Origin: Paracrocinitomix mangrovi
Lineage (GTDB): Bacteria > Bacteroidota > Bacteroidia > Flavobacteriales_D > Crocinitomicaceae
NCBI RefSeq assembly: GCF_019740355.2
Contig: NZ_CP091819.1
Location: 3,844,001-3,908,000, forward strand
Direction of reading: 5' to 3'
DNA length: 64,000 nucleotides
This document shows, piece by piece, positions 26,158 through 34,701 of this stretch. Position 1 is the stretch's first letter. Every line of letters starts with the position of its first letter. The notes beneath the pieces are model-generated. The model was not told the origin of the DNA. It saw only the letters and a list, made by a program, of their open reading frames with translations, and ran no database searches. The translations under genes were made by a program, and so were the position numbers.

Positions 26158-27564
26158 TTAAAATCCAGGACCTGCAAAATCGATTGTTTCTTGCTCAATC
26201 AATTTTCCTTTTGAATAGATTCCTATTTCAACAGGCGTGTCCGGTCCTTCAATATTGTCATTTGACATTTTCACAACGAATTCTCTTCTTATTATTTCTC
26301 CTTTAGGAAGTTCAAAAGATCCACCTACAATCTCTACAGTTGCATTTCCACTCAAAACTTCCATAGTAACAGTGTGATCCTCATTTGACTTATTCATAAA
26401 ACTTCCTTTGAAAATGTTAGAGTAGGTGTGATCATCAATTTTTTGATAAGTTGTTCCATCTGCTCTAATGATGGTAGTTTCAACCGCATCTCTTGTTAAA
26501 ATCAATGTTGCCAGTAATCCAACTATAGCAAACATCAAAACAATGTAAGCTTTGGCTCGTAATGTTAGCTTCCATGGTTTTTTTGTGGAGATTTCATCCT
26601 CAGATGCGTATTTGATCAGTCCTTTTTCAAGTCCAACATTATCCATCATGAAATCACATGCATCCATACATAAAGTACAGTTTACACATTCTAATTGAGT
26701 TCCATTTCTAATGTCAATTCCTGTAGGACAAACATGTACACATTGGTTGCAGTCTATACAGTCTCCTTTGCCTTCCGCTTTTCTGTCTTCATTCTTTTTG
26801 AATTTGGCTCTTCCTTCACCTCTTTCATGATCATAAGCAACTACAATTGAGTTTTTATCAAGTAAAACTCCTTGGAGTCTTCCATAAGGACAAACTGTAG
26901 TACATACTTGTTCTCTGAACCAGGTAAATACGGCAAAAAATACCGTGGTAAATAAAACTATAGCAATCAGTCCTCCTATGTGATTTGATGGGCTGTCTAT
27001 GATAATAGCTTTTAATTCTTCAATACCAATAATGTATGCTAAAAATGTGTTAGCAATTGCAAAAGAGATTAACCAGAAAATACCCCATTTTAGGATTCTT
27101 TTTCTGATTTTATAGCCGTTCCATGGCATTTTATCCAATTTCTTTTGCTGAGTCCAATCACCATCAATCAGGTATTCAATTCGTCTAAATACCATTTCCA
27201 TGAATACCGTTTGAGGGCATACCCAACCGCAAAAGAGTCGACCGAAAACGACGGTAAAAACAATTACCAGAACTATAAATGAAATTAGTCCTATGGCAAA
27301 AATGAACATGTCAGATGGCCAGAAAATTTGTCCAAAAATGACAAACTTTCTTTCCAAAATATTCAACATCAGCAGTGGCTCTCCATTGATCTTTAAAAAT
27401 GGACCAATAAAGAGAATTGTAAGTAGTGTGTAGGCTACTATACTTCTTCTGTTAAAATACTTTCCTTTCTGTTTCTTAGGGAAAACCCACACACGTTTTC
27501 CCTTTTCATCTACAGTTGAAATAGAGTCTCTAAACTCTTCTTCAAATCTTTGTTCATTACTCAT
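26158..27564 (-). CDS. ccoG: Cytochrome c oxidase accessory protein CcoG (FixG/RdxA)
   Basis: 468 aa. Membrane helices in the N-terminal half with FGRLFCGWVCPQTVFMEMVFRR and CTTVCPYGRLQ. Two [4Fe-4S] ferredoxin motifs follow (DCIDCNQCVHVCPTGIDIR and CVNCTLCMDACDFMM). A C-terminal membrane helix and an extracytoplasmic beta domain (IG-fold FixG C) complete it. It is thought to reduce copper during CuB delivery to cbb3 oxidase. It is separated from ccoP by 69 nt with no visible terminator, consistent with one operon. Confidence 0.94.
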   Translation of the reverse strand: MSNEQRFEEEFRDSISTVDEKGKRVWVFPKKQKGKYFNRRSIVAYTLLTILFIGPFLKINGEPLLMLNILERKFVIFGQIFWPSDMFIFAIGLISFIVLVIVFTVVFGRLFCGWVCPQTVFMEMVFRRIEYLIDGDWTQQKKLDKMPWNGYKIRKRILKWGIFWLISFAIANTFLAYIIGIEELKAIIIDSPSNHIGGLIAIVLFTTVFFAVFTWFREQVCTTVCPYGRLQGVLLDKNSIVVAYDHERGEGRAKFKKNEDRKAEGKGDCIDCNQCVHVCPTGIDIRNGTQLECVNCTLCMDACDFMMDNVGLEKGLIKYASEDEISTKKPWKLTLRAKAYIVLMFAIVGLLATLILTRDAVETTIIRADGTTYQKIDDHTYSNIFKGSFMNKSNEDHTVTMEVLSGNATVEIVGGSFELPKGEIIRREFVVKMSNDNIEGPDTPVEIGIYSKGKLIEQETIDFAGPGF

Positions 27565-27633
27565 AATTGATATATTTCTTTAGGTGTGATGGTAAGTGCT
27601 AGTAATGTGTGTTGTTGTAGTTGTTATTGTTGT

Positions 27634-28728
27634 TTATTCCTCCGGAGGAAAATAATCTCCTTTAGGTTCTTGTCCTTCTGGTGGAAGAATAGGATCCAGT
27701 TGGTTAATGTACGAAGCCACAGCCTGAATCTGTAATCCGTTTAGGTCATTTTTCCAGGCTCTCATCCCGTTGTTTGCACCATTGTAAATGGTATGGAACA
27801 TTTCCTGCATTGAAGGACCATAAATCCAATAATCATCAGTAAGGTTTGGACCTGCACCACCTCGTCCACCATCCATGTGGCATGTTTGGCAGTTTTGAAC
27901 AAAGATGTTTCTTCCTTCATTAATTGTTGCTGCATCATCCAAGAAAACTGCAGATTCTTCAGTTACTAATTCAGGGTGAGCTGCTTTGTACTCGGCAACC
28001 TCAATTAACCCTTTTTCAATATTGGCTTCCAGTTCTTGTTCTTGAGTTGGTCCTCCACCTGGAACATTGTAATAAATAAAGTATACAAACGCCCAAGCAA
28101 TTGTGATGTAAAAACCATACTTCCACCAAGGTGGTAAATTGTTGTCCAATTCCTTAATACCATCATAGTCATGATCTAATAAAATCGAACCTTCTTCTTC
28201 AATTGGTTTAGCATCCGTCAATTGTTTTTGGAATCTTGCCCACAGCTTGAATTTTTTAGCCGGTGCATATTCTGACATGAATAAATTCATCATTCTTGAC
28301 AGATAAAGGATCATAAATACTAAACAGATGTCAAATACTACTAATCCCCAAAACGCTTCATCCGAAAACGGAATTTCCATTGACATTGGTTCGTAAGCTT
28401 CAGCTGCAAAAGTATTTCCACTAACCCCTAGCGCAAGAATTAAAGCGATAACCTTAATACCTTTGTTGAGGTCTTTGTTCATTTTAAACTTCACAACTTT
28501 ACTCAAGTTAAGTGCCATCCCTACAGTAATTGCAACCAAAAGGATGGTGACAGTCATCATGAGCACAAAAAGCTGATTAGATGACATCCCCATTCTTTCA
28601 TACATGGGGCGACTTTTCTCCGCAACCGTATTTACAACTTCGGCAGCATCTTGAGAAAATCCTACTTTACCAAATGCTATTATGGCAAAGCTTAATAGTA
28701 ATTGTTTAACGTTCAATAGCTGTTTCAT
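27634..28728 (-). CDS. ccoP: Cytochrome cbb3 oxidase subunit III (CcoP), single-haem form
   Basis: 364 aa. The N-terminal extension has several hydrophobic segments, including a signal-like start and helices near 50-72, 88-108 and 125-150. The conserved CcoP anchor follows (DNNLPPWWKYGFYITIAWAFVYF). One c-type haem site is visible, NCQTCHMDGG, with a downstream M candidate. Proteobacterial CcoP normally has two haem sites; the one-haem form with an extended membrane region is typical of Bacteroidota. It passes electrons to CcoO. It lies 5 nt downstream of ccoQ. Confidence 0.92.
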   Translation of the reverse strand: MKQLLNVKQLLLSFAIIAFGKVGFSQDAAEVVNTVAEKSRPMYERMGMSSNQLFVLMMTVTILLVAITVGMALNLSKVVKFKMNKDLNKGIKVIALILALGVSGNTFAAEAYEPMSMEIPFSDEAFWGLVVFDICLVFMILYLSRMMNLFMSEYAPAKKFKLWARFQKQLTDAKPIEEEGSILLDHDYDGIKELDNNLPPWWKYGFYITIAWAFVYFIYYNVPGGGPTQEQELEANIEKGLIEVAEYKAAHPELVTEESAVFLDDAATINEGRNIFVQNCQTCHMDGGRGGAGPNLTDDYWIYGPSMQEMFHTIYNGANNGMRAWKNDLNGLQIQAVASYINQLDPILPPEGQEPKGDYFPPEE

Positions 28729-28733
28729 GATGA

Positions 28734-28907
28734 TTAATTTTCGTCGTCTAATGGAATGTTTTTTAATTCTTCAACTCTACTTTTTTTAAGCTTGAACACA
28801 TAAAAGCTCAAACCAATAAAAAATGAGAAGAAGATGATGAATGAGATGATTGGATAAATTTCCACTCCTTCTATACCGTTTAAATATCCTTTAATATCGC
28901 TTAACAT
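28734..28907 (-). CDS. ccoQ: CcoQ-like small subunit of cbb3 oxidase (57 aa)
   Basis: A short gene not found by length-limited ORF calling. Its ATG (28905-28907) overlaps the ccoN-O stop as TAATG, and it ends 5 nt before ccoP. The product starts MLSDIKGYLNGIEGVEIYP, has one membrane helix (IISFIIFFSFFIGLSFYVF), then KLKKSRVEELKNIPLDDEN. Size, single helix, basic-acidic tail and exact placement between ccoO and ccoP match CcoQ/FixQ, which stabilises the oxidase complex. Confidence 0.88.
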   Translation of the reverse strand: MLSDIKGYLNGIEGVEIYPIISFIIFFSFFIGLSFYVFKLKKSRVEELKNIPLDDEN

Positions 28908-31135
28908 TATTCATTGATTTTTGTAGTGTCTACTTCATTTAATTGTTCTGGAGCAGGGCTTGAAACCGTGTCAATAATTACCTCATTAACTTCAGTTTCT
29001 TCTTCTGCCGGAGATTCTTTTAGGATATCAGATCCTAATCTCTGCAAGTAAGCAATCAATGCAATTACCTCCATGTCCGGTCTTGCTTTAGTGATTTCAG
29101 GATCACCTGTAATGATCTCTTGATAAATCTCTTCAGCTTGTACCTTTAGATCATCTACCGCTTGATCTTCGTATCCTTCAGGATATGGAACTCCTAGTTT
29201 TCTCATTACCGAGATTTTTCTAGGTGTATTTGAAATATCCAAAGGATCAGTTAACCAAACGTAAGCCGGCATCACAGACTCAGGGTTTACGTGTCTTGGA
29301 TTAATCAAGTGTTTATAATGCCATGCAGATGGGTTATTGATACTGTTCCCTCTTCCTGATCTGTGAAGGTCAGGACCGGTTCTCTTAGATCCCCATTGGA
29401 ATGGATGATCATATACGAACTCACCACCTTTTGAGTATTGACCATATCTGGCAACTTCATCCCTAAATGGCCGCACCCATTGTGAGTGACAGTTGTAACA
29501 TCCTTCTCTAATATAAATGTCTCTACCTTCTAACTCCAAAGGAGTATATGGTTGTACAGATTCAATTTTAGTAACATTAGAACTTACCATCATGGTAGGA
29601 ATAATCTCTACAATACCTCCAACTAAGATGGCAAACAATGATAAGATCAAGAATTTAACCGGACGTCTTTCAATCCATGAATGCCAGTGTTCTCCTCTGT
29701 GTCCTTTTTTAGGATTAACCAATGCAGGGGCTTCAGCACTTTCATCCGGAACAAAGCTTCCTTGTTTGGCAGTTTTAACTAAGTTGTAAACCATAATCAA
29801 TGCTCCAACTATGTACAATGCCCCACCTAAAGAACGAACCATATAGAATTCATGTAGCGCGTTTACAGTTTCGTTGAAAGAACTAGCTAAAGTTCCATCA
29901 AGATTGAATTCTTTCCACATCATTCCCTGCATGAATCCTGCGATATACATTGGGATCACCCAAAGTACAATTCCAATAGTTGCTAACCAGAAGTGAGTGT
30001 TTGCCAAGCTTTTAGAGAAAAGCTTTGTGTTCCACATTTTAGGAACCAAGAAGTAAGCCATACCAAATGTTAACATACCGTTCCATCCCAATCCTCCAAC
30101 GTGAACGTGCGCAACTGTCCAATCTGTAAAGTGAGAAATGGAGTTTACCATTTTTAATGAAAGAATTGGTCCTTCAAAAGTTGCCATACCATAGCATGTT
30201 ACAGCAACTACCATGAATTTTAAAACTGCGTCATCACGTACGCGGTCCCAGGCTCCCCTTAGTGTTAATAATCCATTTAACATACCACCCCATGAAGGGA
30301 AAATCAACATTACAGAGAACACAACACCTAATGTTTGAGCCCAATGTGGTAATGAAGAGAATAATAAGTGGTGAGGACCTGCCCAGATATAAATAAAGAT
30401 CAGTGCCCAGAAGTGAATAATTGAAAGTCTGTATGAATAAACCGGTCTATTGGCTGCCTTCGGAATAAAGTAATACATTAATCCCAGGTAAGGTGTAGTC
30501 AAGAAAAATGCTACGGCGTTATGTCCGTACCACCATTGTACCAATGCATCTTGTACACCTGCATACCAGCTATAACTTTTCAAAAAGTTAACAGGAAGTT
30601 CAAATGAGTTTACAATGTGAAGAACTGCAACTGTTACAAATGTGGCAATGTAAAACCAAATGGCAACATACATATGTTTTACTCTTCTCTTAAGAATAGT
30701 ACCAAACATGTTCCACCCAAACACCACCCAAATTAAGGTAATGGCAATATCAATTGGCCACTCTAACTCAGCATATTCTTTACCAGTTGTGTATCCAAAA
30801 GGTAAGGTTAATACCGCCGATAAAATGATCAATTGCCAACCCCAGAAATTGATTTTACTCAGCATATCTGAGAACATTCTGGTTTTGAGTAATCGCTGTA
30901 ATGAGTAATATACTCCGGCAAAAATACCGTTACCTACAAAGGCAAAAATTACCGCGTTTGTATGCAGTGGTCTTATACGTCCAAATGATAACCAGCTGAA
31001 TAGGTTAAGATCTGGCCAAACTAATTCCAGTGCCGCAAATAAACCGACTAACATTCCGATTACACCCCATACTACGGTGGCGATAAGGAACAATCTAACA
31101 ATTCGGTTGTCGTAGCTAAACTTCTCTAATTGCAT
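28907..31135 (-). CDS. ccoNO: Fused cbb3 oxidase subunits I and II (CcoN-CcoO)
   Basis: 742 aa. The CcoN part (about 1-480) is a haem-copper oxidase core with the expected histidine-bearing helices (LHTNAVIFAFVGNG, WYGHNAVAFFLT, WAGPHHLLFSSLP, HVHVGGLGWNGML). A linker and a second anchor helix lead into the CcoO part (about 490-740), with one c-haem site GCYNCHSQWVRPF and the following Met-rich GNSINNPSAWHY region. It is the high-affinity terminal oxidase reducing O2 to water with proton pumping. The N-O fusion is characteristic of Bacteroidota. The start overlaps ccoS by 10 nt and the stop overlaps ccoQ. Confidence 0.96.
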   Translation of the reverse strand: MQLEKFSYDNRIVRLFLIATVVWGVIGMLVGLFAALELVWPDLNLFSWLSFGRIRPLHTNAVIFAFVGNGIFAGVYYSLQRLLKTRMFSDMLSKINFWGWQLIILSAVLTLPFGYTTGKEYAELEWPIDIAITLIWVVFGWNMFGTILKRRVKHMYVAIWFYIATFVTVAVLHIVNSFELPVNFLKSYSWYAGVQDALVQWWYGHNAVAFFLTTPYLGLMYYFIPKAANRPVYSYRLSIIHFWALIFIYIWAGPHHLLFSSLPHWAQTLGVVFSVMLIFPSWGGMLNGLLTLRGAWDRVRDDAVLKFMVVAVTCYGMATFEGPILSLKMVNSISHFTDWTVAHVHVGGLGWNGMLTFGMAYFLVPKMWNTKLFSKSLANTHFWLATIGIVLWVIPMYIAGFMQGMMWKEFNLDGTLASSFNETVNALHEFYMVRSLGGALYIVGALIMVYNLVKTAKQGSFVPDESAEAPALVNPKKGHRGEHWHSWIERRPVKFLILSLFAILVGGIVEIIPTMMVSSNVTKIESVQPYTPLELEGRDIYIREGCYNCHSQWVRPFRDEVARYGQYSKGGEFVYDHPFQWGSKRTGPDLHRSGRGNSINNPSAWHYKHLINPRHVNPESVMPAYVWLTDPLDISNTPRKISVMRKLGVPYPEGYEDQAVDDLKVQAEEIYQEIITGDPEITKARPDMEVIALIAYLQRLGSDILKESPAEEETEVNEVIIDTVSSPAPEQLNEVDTTKINE

Positions 31136-31314
31136 TCCTTTTTGGTTTTTGATGTTTGATGAGTTTGATCTTCGTCTTCACTGTCAAAAAGCATTCGAAC
31201 GGCTGGTCCATAAGTGTCATCAAATTGACCATTTTTCGAGGCCCAGATAAAAGACACTAAAAAGAATAAAGCCAAACTAACACTGATTGCGAGTAGAACG
31301 AATATTATTCCCAT
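31126..31314 (-). CDS. ccoS: cbb3 oxidase maturation protein CcoS
   Basis: 62 aa. One N-terminal membrane helix (MGIIFVLLAISVSLALFFLVSFIW) followed by ASKNGQFDDTYGPAVRMLFD, the conserved CcoS tail (NGQFDD...R.L.D). It is needed for haem b and CuB insertion in CcoN. It is the first gene of the operon and overlaps ccoN-O by 10 nt. Confidence 0.92.
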   Translation of the reverse strand: MGIIFVLLAISVSLALFFLVSFIWASKNGQFDDTYGPAVRMLFDSEDEDQTHQTSKTKKECN

Positions 31315-31415
31315 CTGATTAATTTTTAATTATTTAAGTAATCCCAAAACTACTATTTCTATATGTTATAACTAAAACAGTAGGTTAAATTTACTTTAAA
31401 CTTATTTTCACAAGA

Positions 31416-31423
31416 CAAATCTA
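31416..31423 (-). promoter_or_regulatory. Putative cco operon -7 promoter element TAGATTTG
   Basis: A TAnnTTTG match on the minus strand, about 100 nt upstream of ccoS, with a TTTG (31439-31442) 15 nt further up. A second candidate (TAGTTTTG, 31345-31352) lies closer to the gene. The outer element is exactly as far from the palindrome at 31468-31481 as the usp2 element on the other side. Confidence 0.4.
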
Positions 31424-31467
31424 TTTGAACTATAGAATCAAACTTCTGATACCGGACAGTGGTATTT

Positions 31468-31481
31468 ATGATATTAATCAT
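31468..31481. promoter_or_regulatory. FNR/FixK-like palindrome ATGATATTAATCAT between ccoS and usp2
   Basis: Symmetric 5-bp arms ATGAT/ATCAT around ATTA (6-bp arms if the next base is counted); it matches TTGAT-N4-ATCAA except at both outermost bases. Its centre, 31474.5, is exactly midway between the TAGATTTG (minus) and TATCTTTG (plus) elements, placing it about 62 bp from each predicted start, a class I activator distance. Confidence 0.55.
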
Positions 31482-31525
31482 ATATTGTATAGAATGGAAG
31501 TCAAATTAATTAAAGATGATGCCAT

Positions 31526-31533
31526 TATCTTTG
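31526..31533 (+). promoter_or_regulatory. usp2 -7 promoter element TATCTTTG
   Basis: A perfect TAnnTTTG match 18 nt before the ATG at 31552. No good -33 TTG at the right distance, consistent with activator dependence. Confidence 0.5.
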
Positions 31534-31551
31534 GATTAAAACTTAGAATAT

Positions 31552-32379
31552 ATGAAAGAGACAATCAAAAAAATATTGATCCCAACTGATTATTCAGCTA
31601 ATGCTTATAGGGCAGCAAATTTTGGGTTGAATCTGGCAAAAAAGATGAACGCTGAGGTAATTCTTTTTCATGCTTATCATTATCCAATGGCAACTGCTGA
31701 GGATATGGTTTTTATAGAAAAAATGAAAGATGGAGAGGTGTCTAAATTGCAGGCGGAAGTAGAAACTTATCAGCATAAATATCCCGGAGTTTCTATAAAG
31801 TCTATTGTTGAATTTGGTTCTGTAGTGGACCTGGTTGAAAGCATTGTGTTGGAAGAAAAAGTTGATTTGGTCATCATGGGTACAAAAGGAGAAACCGGAG
31901 CATTGGATGTGGTTTTTGGAAGTGTAGCCTCAAATATTATAAACGTTGTAAAGTGTAGCATGTTAATTATACCTGAAGCAGCACACGAGTTTAAATTAGA
32001 AGAGGTTATTTTGGCTACTGAATTCCGCAAACATAAATCAGCTGAGGTATACGCTCCTTTACTTGAATTACTGGACATTTTTGGAGCTTCGGTTGCTATT
32101 GTAAATGTTCAAAAAGAAGTGGATTTTAATGAAGTTCCTTCAAAAGGTGAAATTGAAACGGATGATATTTTTAAAGATTACAAACACAGTCATCACTTTG
32201 TGGAGGCCAGTAATGTTGAAGAAGCATTGTTTGACTTTTCAAAATCTCATTCTGCAGATATGATTGTCACTATGACCAGACACTATAACATTTGGGAACA
32301 AATCTGGCATAAAAGTTTGTCTAAAAAACTGGCATTGCATTCTAGCAAACCACTTTTTATTATACATGAAGATGCTTAG
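31552..32379 (+). CDS. Universal stress protein, two UspA domains
   Basis: 275 aa. The first UspA half has ILIPTDYSANAYRAANFG and the loop VIMGTKGETGALDVVFGSVASNI. The second half (LEEVILATEFRKHKS..., ADMIVTMTRHYNIWEQIW) is more diverged. It is clearly a paralogue of the protein at 19138. It is divergent from the cco operon across a shared FNR-like palindrome, suggesting induction under low oxygen. The stop overlaps that of the convergent TraB/GumN lipoprotein. Confidence 0.9.
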   Translation: MKETIKKILIPTDYSANAYRAANFGLNLAKKMNAEVILFHAYHYPMATAEDMVFIEKMKDGEVSKLQAEVETYQHKYPGVSIKSIVEFGSVVDLVESIVLEEKVDLVIMGTKGETGALDVVFGSVASNIINVVKCSMLIIPEAAHEFKLEEVILATEFRKHKSAEVYAPLLELLDIFGASVAIVNVQKEVDFNEVPSKGEIETDDIFKDYKHSHHFVEASNVEEALFDFSKSHSADMIVTMTRHYNIWEQIWHKSLSKKLALHSSKPLFIIHEDA

Positions 32380-33293
32380 TCTTCTGTGGAGATAGGTGTT
32401 ACTTTATAACCTTCTTTTTTTAATAGGTCAATTACGCCTCCATCACCAAAAAGATGCGCGGCGCCTACAGCAATAAAAATACGCTTGGATTCCATTTCCT
32501 TTTTGATTTTAGGAATCCAGGCTTTGTTTCTATCATACAAGAAAACATCACTGTAATCCATAAATTCAGGAGATTGTTTTTTCATCAACGGAATTAGTTT
32601 ATCCACTCTTTGCTCAGAGTAGATCTCCATCATTTTTTCAGTACTTTTCTTTTCTTTTTTAAAGTTTTCAATGCTTTCTACAATAAGTGAATTCATTGCT
32701 TCTTGCGGGATGGTGTCAAAAAATCCTAGTTGCTGTTCAATTGTTTCTAACCCAATCAATGGGATTTCATTTTTACCTGCTATACTCATGAATTGCAAGT
32801 CATAAGATTCAGTTTCACTTGAAAAGTAATTTTGAGAAATGGCTTGAAGGATAAAAAATGGCTTCATTTGTCCATAAACTTCAAAAAAAGCGTCTGGTTC
32901 CATCCCTAATTCTTTGTCAAAAAAACCAACGATTGTCTTCATTTCTTCCTTTGTAAAAATTGATCTGATATCACCAGTATCTAATTTCATCAATTCCATT
33001 GTTTTCAAAGGGTTTGGCATTCCACCAACTTCCATTACAATAGCATCTGACTCTTTCGCAAGCTTTGTCATTTTATCTGTAAAATGAAAATACTCTGCAT
33101 CTATCATATGCATGGTTCCATACATATATGAAGTTTTAGCTCCTTCTTTTTCAATTTTCCAAAGCAGTGAATTTCCATTTTCTACAACTTTATCATCACC
33201 TTCAGTTACTACTTCTTCATTGTTAGGAGTATCAGAAGAGCAAGAGATAAAAGAAAAAACGATTGAAAAAATAAGGATCAAATACTGTTTCAT
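32376..33293 (-). CDS. TraB/GumN family lipoprotein
   Basis: 305 aa. Lipoprotein signal MKQYLILIFSIVFSFISC, then the TraB/GumN fold. The N-terminal motif is SYMYGTMHMID (GxxH) and the C-terminal motif is FIAVGAAHLFGDGGV (GAxH); these pairs are conserved across the family, which is related to the Tiki metalloproteases. Activity in bacteria is not settled. It lies 4 nt downstream of the methyltransferase gene. Confidence 0.88.
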   Translation of the reverse strand: MKQYLILIFSIVFSFISCSSDTPNNEEVVTEGDDKVVENGNSLLWKIEKEGAKTSYMYGTMHMIDAEYFHFTDKMTKLAKESDAIVMEVGGMPNPLKTMELMKLDTGDIRSIFTKEEMKTIVGFFDKELGMEPDAFFEVYGQMKPFFILQAISQNYFSSETESYDLQFMSIAGKNEIPLIGLETIEQQLGFFDTIPQEAMNSLIVESIENFKKEKKSTEKMMEIYSEQRVDKLIPLMKKQSPEFMDYSDVFLYDRNKAWIPKIKKEMESKRIFIAVGAAHLFGDGGVIDLLKKEGYKVTPISTED

Positions 33294-33297
33294 TTTG

Positions 33298-34005
33298 TCA
33301 GATTTTTAAGACTGCAAGGTAATGATTGTTTTCACCTTCCATGATAATTTCTGTATCAAAGCCAGATTTGGAGGCATAATCGGTTAATGTATGAGGATCA
33401 ATGTAAATCCAATCAAACCAACCGGATTCAACTTCTTTATATTTCATATTAAATTGAATCTCGCCGTAATAAACTGAATTCAAATCAACCCACATAGATC
33501 CATCTTCTTCTTCATACATATATTTGATGTCGGTTGAGTCGCAAATAATTGTACCTCCCGGATTAAGTAGTGTTTTTAGATGATTTAATGCCGGAGTTAA
33601 CTTGTCTAAATTCCCCACCAAACCAATTCCGTTCATCAACATTAAGATGGTGTCAAACTTTTCATTTTTTAAGTCAAGAAATGATATTTGTTTGGCGTTT
33701 ACATCTTTGCTTAGCATGTATTCAACTGCTCCATTTGAAATATCTACAGCTAACACATCCTTTTTGTTTTCAATTAGCCAAGTGCTATGACAACCTGTTG
33801 CAGCACCAATATCAAGTACTCTGCCCTTTGAAAGTTGCAATGCTTTTTGCTCAATTTTAGGCATTAAATCAAACGTTCTAAACAGGTGTGAAACGGGAAT
33901 TATATCATCTTCACACAAATCTGATTCAACAATAATATTCTCAGCTGAACCATTTTTGTAAAAATCGTGAATTGCGAATCCTATTGGGTCTTTTTCAAAG
34001 GTCAT
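33298..34005 (-). CDS. Class I SAM-dependent methyltransferase
   Basis: 235 aa. Motif I GRVLDIGAATGCHSTWL, the acidic post-I residue in DVLAVDISNGAVEY, then FDTILMLMNGIGLVG, and PGGTIICDSTD. The fold is clear; the substrate is not. The ATG overlaps the stop of the pRiA4b-like gene by one base, so the two are co-translated, and the TraB/GumN lipoprotein follows by 4 nt. Confidence 0.87.
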   Translation of the reverse strand: MTFEKDPIGFAIHDFYKNGSAENIIVESDLCEDDIIPVSHLFRTFDLMPKIEQKALQLSKGRVLDIGAATGCHSTWLIENKKDVLAVDISNGAVEYMLSKDVNAKQISFLDLKNEKFDTILMLMNGIGLVGNLDKLTPALNHLKTLLNPGGTIICDSTDIKYMYEEEDGSMWVDLNSVYYGEIQFNMKYKEVESGWFDWIYIDPHTLTDYASKSGFDTEIIMEGENNHYLAVLKI

Positions 34006-34559
34006 TAGAAGTCCATGTCGTCGATATTTTCAAATCCCTCAAAGTCTTCATCTTCGTCATCAAAATCTGAAAAAATATCATCTAAATCATTTCCTAACTC
34101 GAGATCTGCGTCCATTCCGAAATCAGCATTAAAATCAATTTCTTTGCTCATTTCATCTGGGGCATCACCTACTGATAAAACCAATTGTGGGTCATCATAA
34201 TCGGTTGGTAATGTATCAACCAGCTCTATCATAAAACACCACATTCTCAAGAAATCATACACCAATACAAATTTTTGATCTTCGTTGTTGACCAAATCTG
34301 AAAGTATGGTTTCTTTCATGATAGATGGAGCATCAAGGTTGTTGTTGATTTCCATGTCCATTAAAGCAATTTCATGGCCTTTATCCCATTCTTCATTGCT
34401 GACATAAAAAGAAGCCAACTCCTGGCCTGAGAAGCCAAATGAAGTAATAATTGCCCTGTAAAAAATTTCGAAATTTTCAGATGAGGATATGACAATATCT
34501 CTGAAGATTTCTTCATTCCCATCAGTATCAAGCAGTATGCGAAATTTGTATGAAGGCAT
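34005..34559 (-). CDS. pRiA4b ORF-3-like family protein
   Basis: 184 aa. The N-terminal part (MPSYKFRILLDTDGNEEIFRD..., HRAI-like FYRAIITSFGFSGQELASFY, EEWDKG) matches the plasmid pRiA4b ORF-3-like / IS1096-passenger family. The C-terminal 50 residues are highly acidic (DIFSDFDDEDEDFEGFENIDD). Function unknown; no mobile element is visible around it. First gene of a three-gene minus-strand unit. Confidence 0.75.
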   Translation of the reverse strand: MPSYKFRILLDTDGNEEIFRDIVISSSENFEIFYRAIITSFGFSGQELASFYVSNEEWDKGHEIALMDMEINNNLDAPSIMKETILSDLVNNEDQKFVLVYDFLRMWCFMIELVDTLPTDYDDPQLVLSVGDAPDEMSKEIDFNADFGMDADLELGNDLDDIFSDFDDEDEDFEGFENIDDMDF

Positions 34560-34610
34560 TGTCTTCTTTTGTTTAAGAAAGCAAATATATCAGTTGTCTT
34601 TGAATTATTT

Positions 34611-34668
34611 TTATTCCCAGAGATATATTAATGGATTTTTTAGACGTAATTAATATTTTTGGGAATAA
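34611..34668. repeat. Long imperfect inverted repeat in a divergent intergenic region
   Basis: Outer arms TTATTCCCA (34611-34619) and TGGGAATAA (34660-34668) are perfect complements. Inside them ATATTAAT (34625-34632) and ATTAATAT (34649-34656) also pair. It lies between the divergent pRiA4b-like and MerR genes. It may be an operator pair or a cruciform; it lacks the T tract expected of a terminator. Confidence 0.6.
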
Positions 34669-34701
34669 GTATCGAATTATCTGCGTTTCATCCTAGTTTT
34701 T

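Noticed and set aside
34005-34559. pRiA4b/IS1096-passenger homologue as a sign of an insertion sequence
   Set aside because: No transposase, terminal inverted repeats or target duplication nearby; the inverted repeat at 34611 is not at element ends.
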